This document shows positions 56,254-56,628 of a stretch of DNA of 56,628 nt, piece after piece (positions within the stretch are counted from its first letter, which is position 1; each line of letters begins with the position of its first letter). Source of the DNA: JAEUIV01 sp033763795. Lineage in GTDB: Bacteria; Planctomycetota; Phycisphaerae; Phycisphaerales; UBA1924. The stretch covers positions 1 to 56,628 of the forward strand of contig JANRJV010000045.1 of NCBI GenBank assembly GCA_033763795.1, given 5' to 3'. The position numbers and the translations under genes were made by a program. Below the pieces are notes generated by a model that saw only the letters and a program-made list of their open reading frames with translations, ran no database searches and had not been told where the DNA came from.

Positions 56254-56628
56254 ATGAAGCTTTACGTTGGAAATCTGCCTTTTACGTGCTCTGAGGATGA
56301 ACTGCGCGATCTGTTTTCCGCGCACGGCGATGTCGCCAGCGCCACGCTCGTGATGGACCGTGAGACCGGTCGTCCCCGCGGCTTCGGCTTCGTCGAGTTC
56401 AACGATGACACCCAGGCACGCGCCGCCATCGAGGCCGTCAACGGCCAGAACTTCGGCGGTCGCACCCTCACCGTCAACGAAGCTCGGCCCCGTGAGGGCG
56501 GCGGCGGCGGTGGCGGCGGTCGTGGCTTCGGCGGCGGCGGCAGCCGCGGTGGCTACGGCGGTGGCGGCGGCGGCGGCGGTCGCGGCGGCTACGGCGGCGG
56601 CGGCGGTGGTCGCGGCGGCTACGGCGGC
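56254..56628 (+). CDS. RRM-type glycine-rich RNA-binding protein (cut by window edge)
   Basis: The ATG at 56254 has GAAGGA 9 nt upstream. The first 82 residues form one RNA recognition motif with RNP2 LYVGNL and RNP1 RGFGFVEF, both with the RNA-stacking aromatics. A Gly-rich tail with repeated RGGYGG units follows and runs out of the window, so 125 codons are visible. Such single-RRM glycine-rich proteins are cold-induced RNA chaperones in cyanobacteria and occur in planctomycetes. The structured leader fits temperature control, which is inference. Confidence 0.95.
   Translation, partial: MKLYVGNLPFTCSEDELRDLFSAHGDVASATLVMDRETGRPRGFGFVEFNDDTQARAAIEAVNGQNFGGRTLTVNEARPREGGGGGGGGRGFGGGGSRGGYGGGGGGGGRGGYGGGGGGRGGYGG

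Overview
This window is high-G+C bacterial chromosome and most likely comes from a planctomycete, probably class Phycisphaerae. The clues are a 23S-5S rRNA operon with its own promoter and no 16S gene beside it, secreted proteins ending in dockerin-like modules (GDVNGDG...FADIT...WG..CP), a PEP-CTERM-like tail ending in RRRR, a signal peptidase I with a very large insertion, and a response regulator with its helix-turn-helix in front of the receiver. The assignment rests on family traits, not on a search.

Layout. 1-3014: divergent mutM (cut by the window edge) and a TPR/coiled-coil gene, then a stand-alone MoxR ATPase. 3039-22472: a long run on the minus strand. In transcription order it holds a secreted protein with an internal duplication; a signalling cluster (HTH-receiver regulator, HDOD histidine kinase, receiver-GAF protein); a PSP1/RicT-like protein; lepB; a GroES-like protein; aroA; a lamin-tail protein; nuoE; a secreted class C beta-lactamase-fold hydrolase with dockerin-like modules; two linked unknowns, one a lipoprotein; nuoF; a PEP-CTERM-like protein; a small membrane protein; and a secreted alpha/beta hydrolase. 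22581-31509: tRNA-Cys, nnrE, then plus-strand housekeeping and envelope genes (glycosyltransferase, SpoU-type rRNA methyltransferase, surE, mgtE, a membrane-anchored coiled-coil/BRCT protein, an LpxL-like acyltransferase and two small unknowns). 31603-36939: minus-strand secreted dockerin-like protein, argS and an S1-domain protein. 37206-43070: three genes that look like a type IV pilus or type II secretion inner-membrane platform, beginning with an apparent PilM-PilN fusion. 43125-46730: rRNA promoter, boxA-like leader, 23S, 5S and terminator. 47079-56628: SGNH hydrolase with paired dockerin-like modules, WYL regulator, trpD, a secreted unknown overlapping folP, thioredoxin, a secreted unknown behind a poly-G tract, lgt, and an RRM glycine-rich RNA-binding protein cut by the right edge.

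The most interesting signals are: (1) many genes without a Shine-Dalgarno have a TAnnnT box 6-9 nt before the start codon, implying widespread leaderless transcription, and TACACT recurs as a -10 sequence; (2) the fused PilM-PilN gene with a PilO-like partner and a large unknown partner; (3) a BRCT domain on a protein predicted to be anchored outside the cytoplasm; (4) three secreted proteins sharing a dockerin-like C-terminus with no cohesin in view; (5) a poly-G tract placed inside a probable promoter spacer. All calls come from reading the sequence; no database search was possible.
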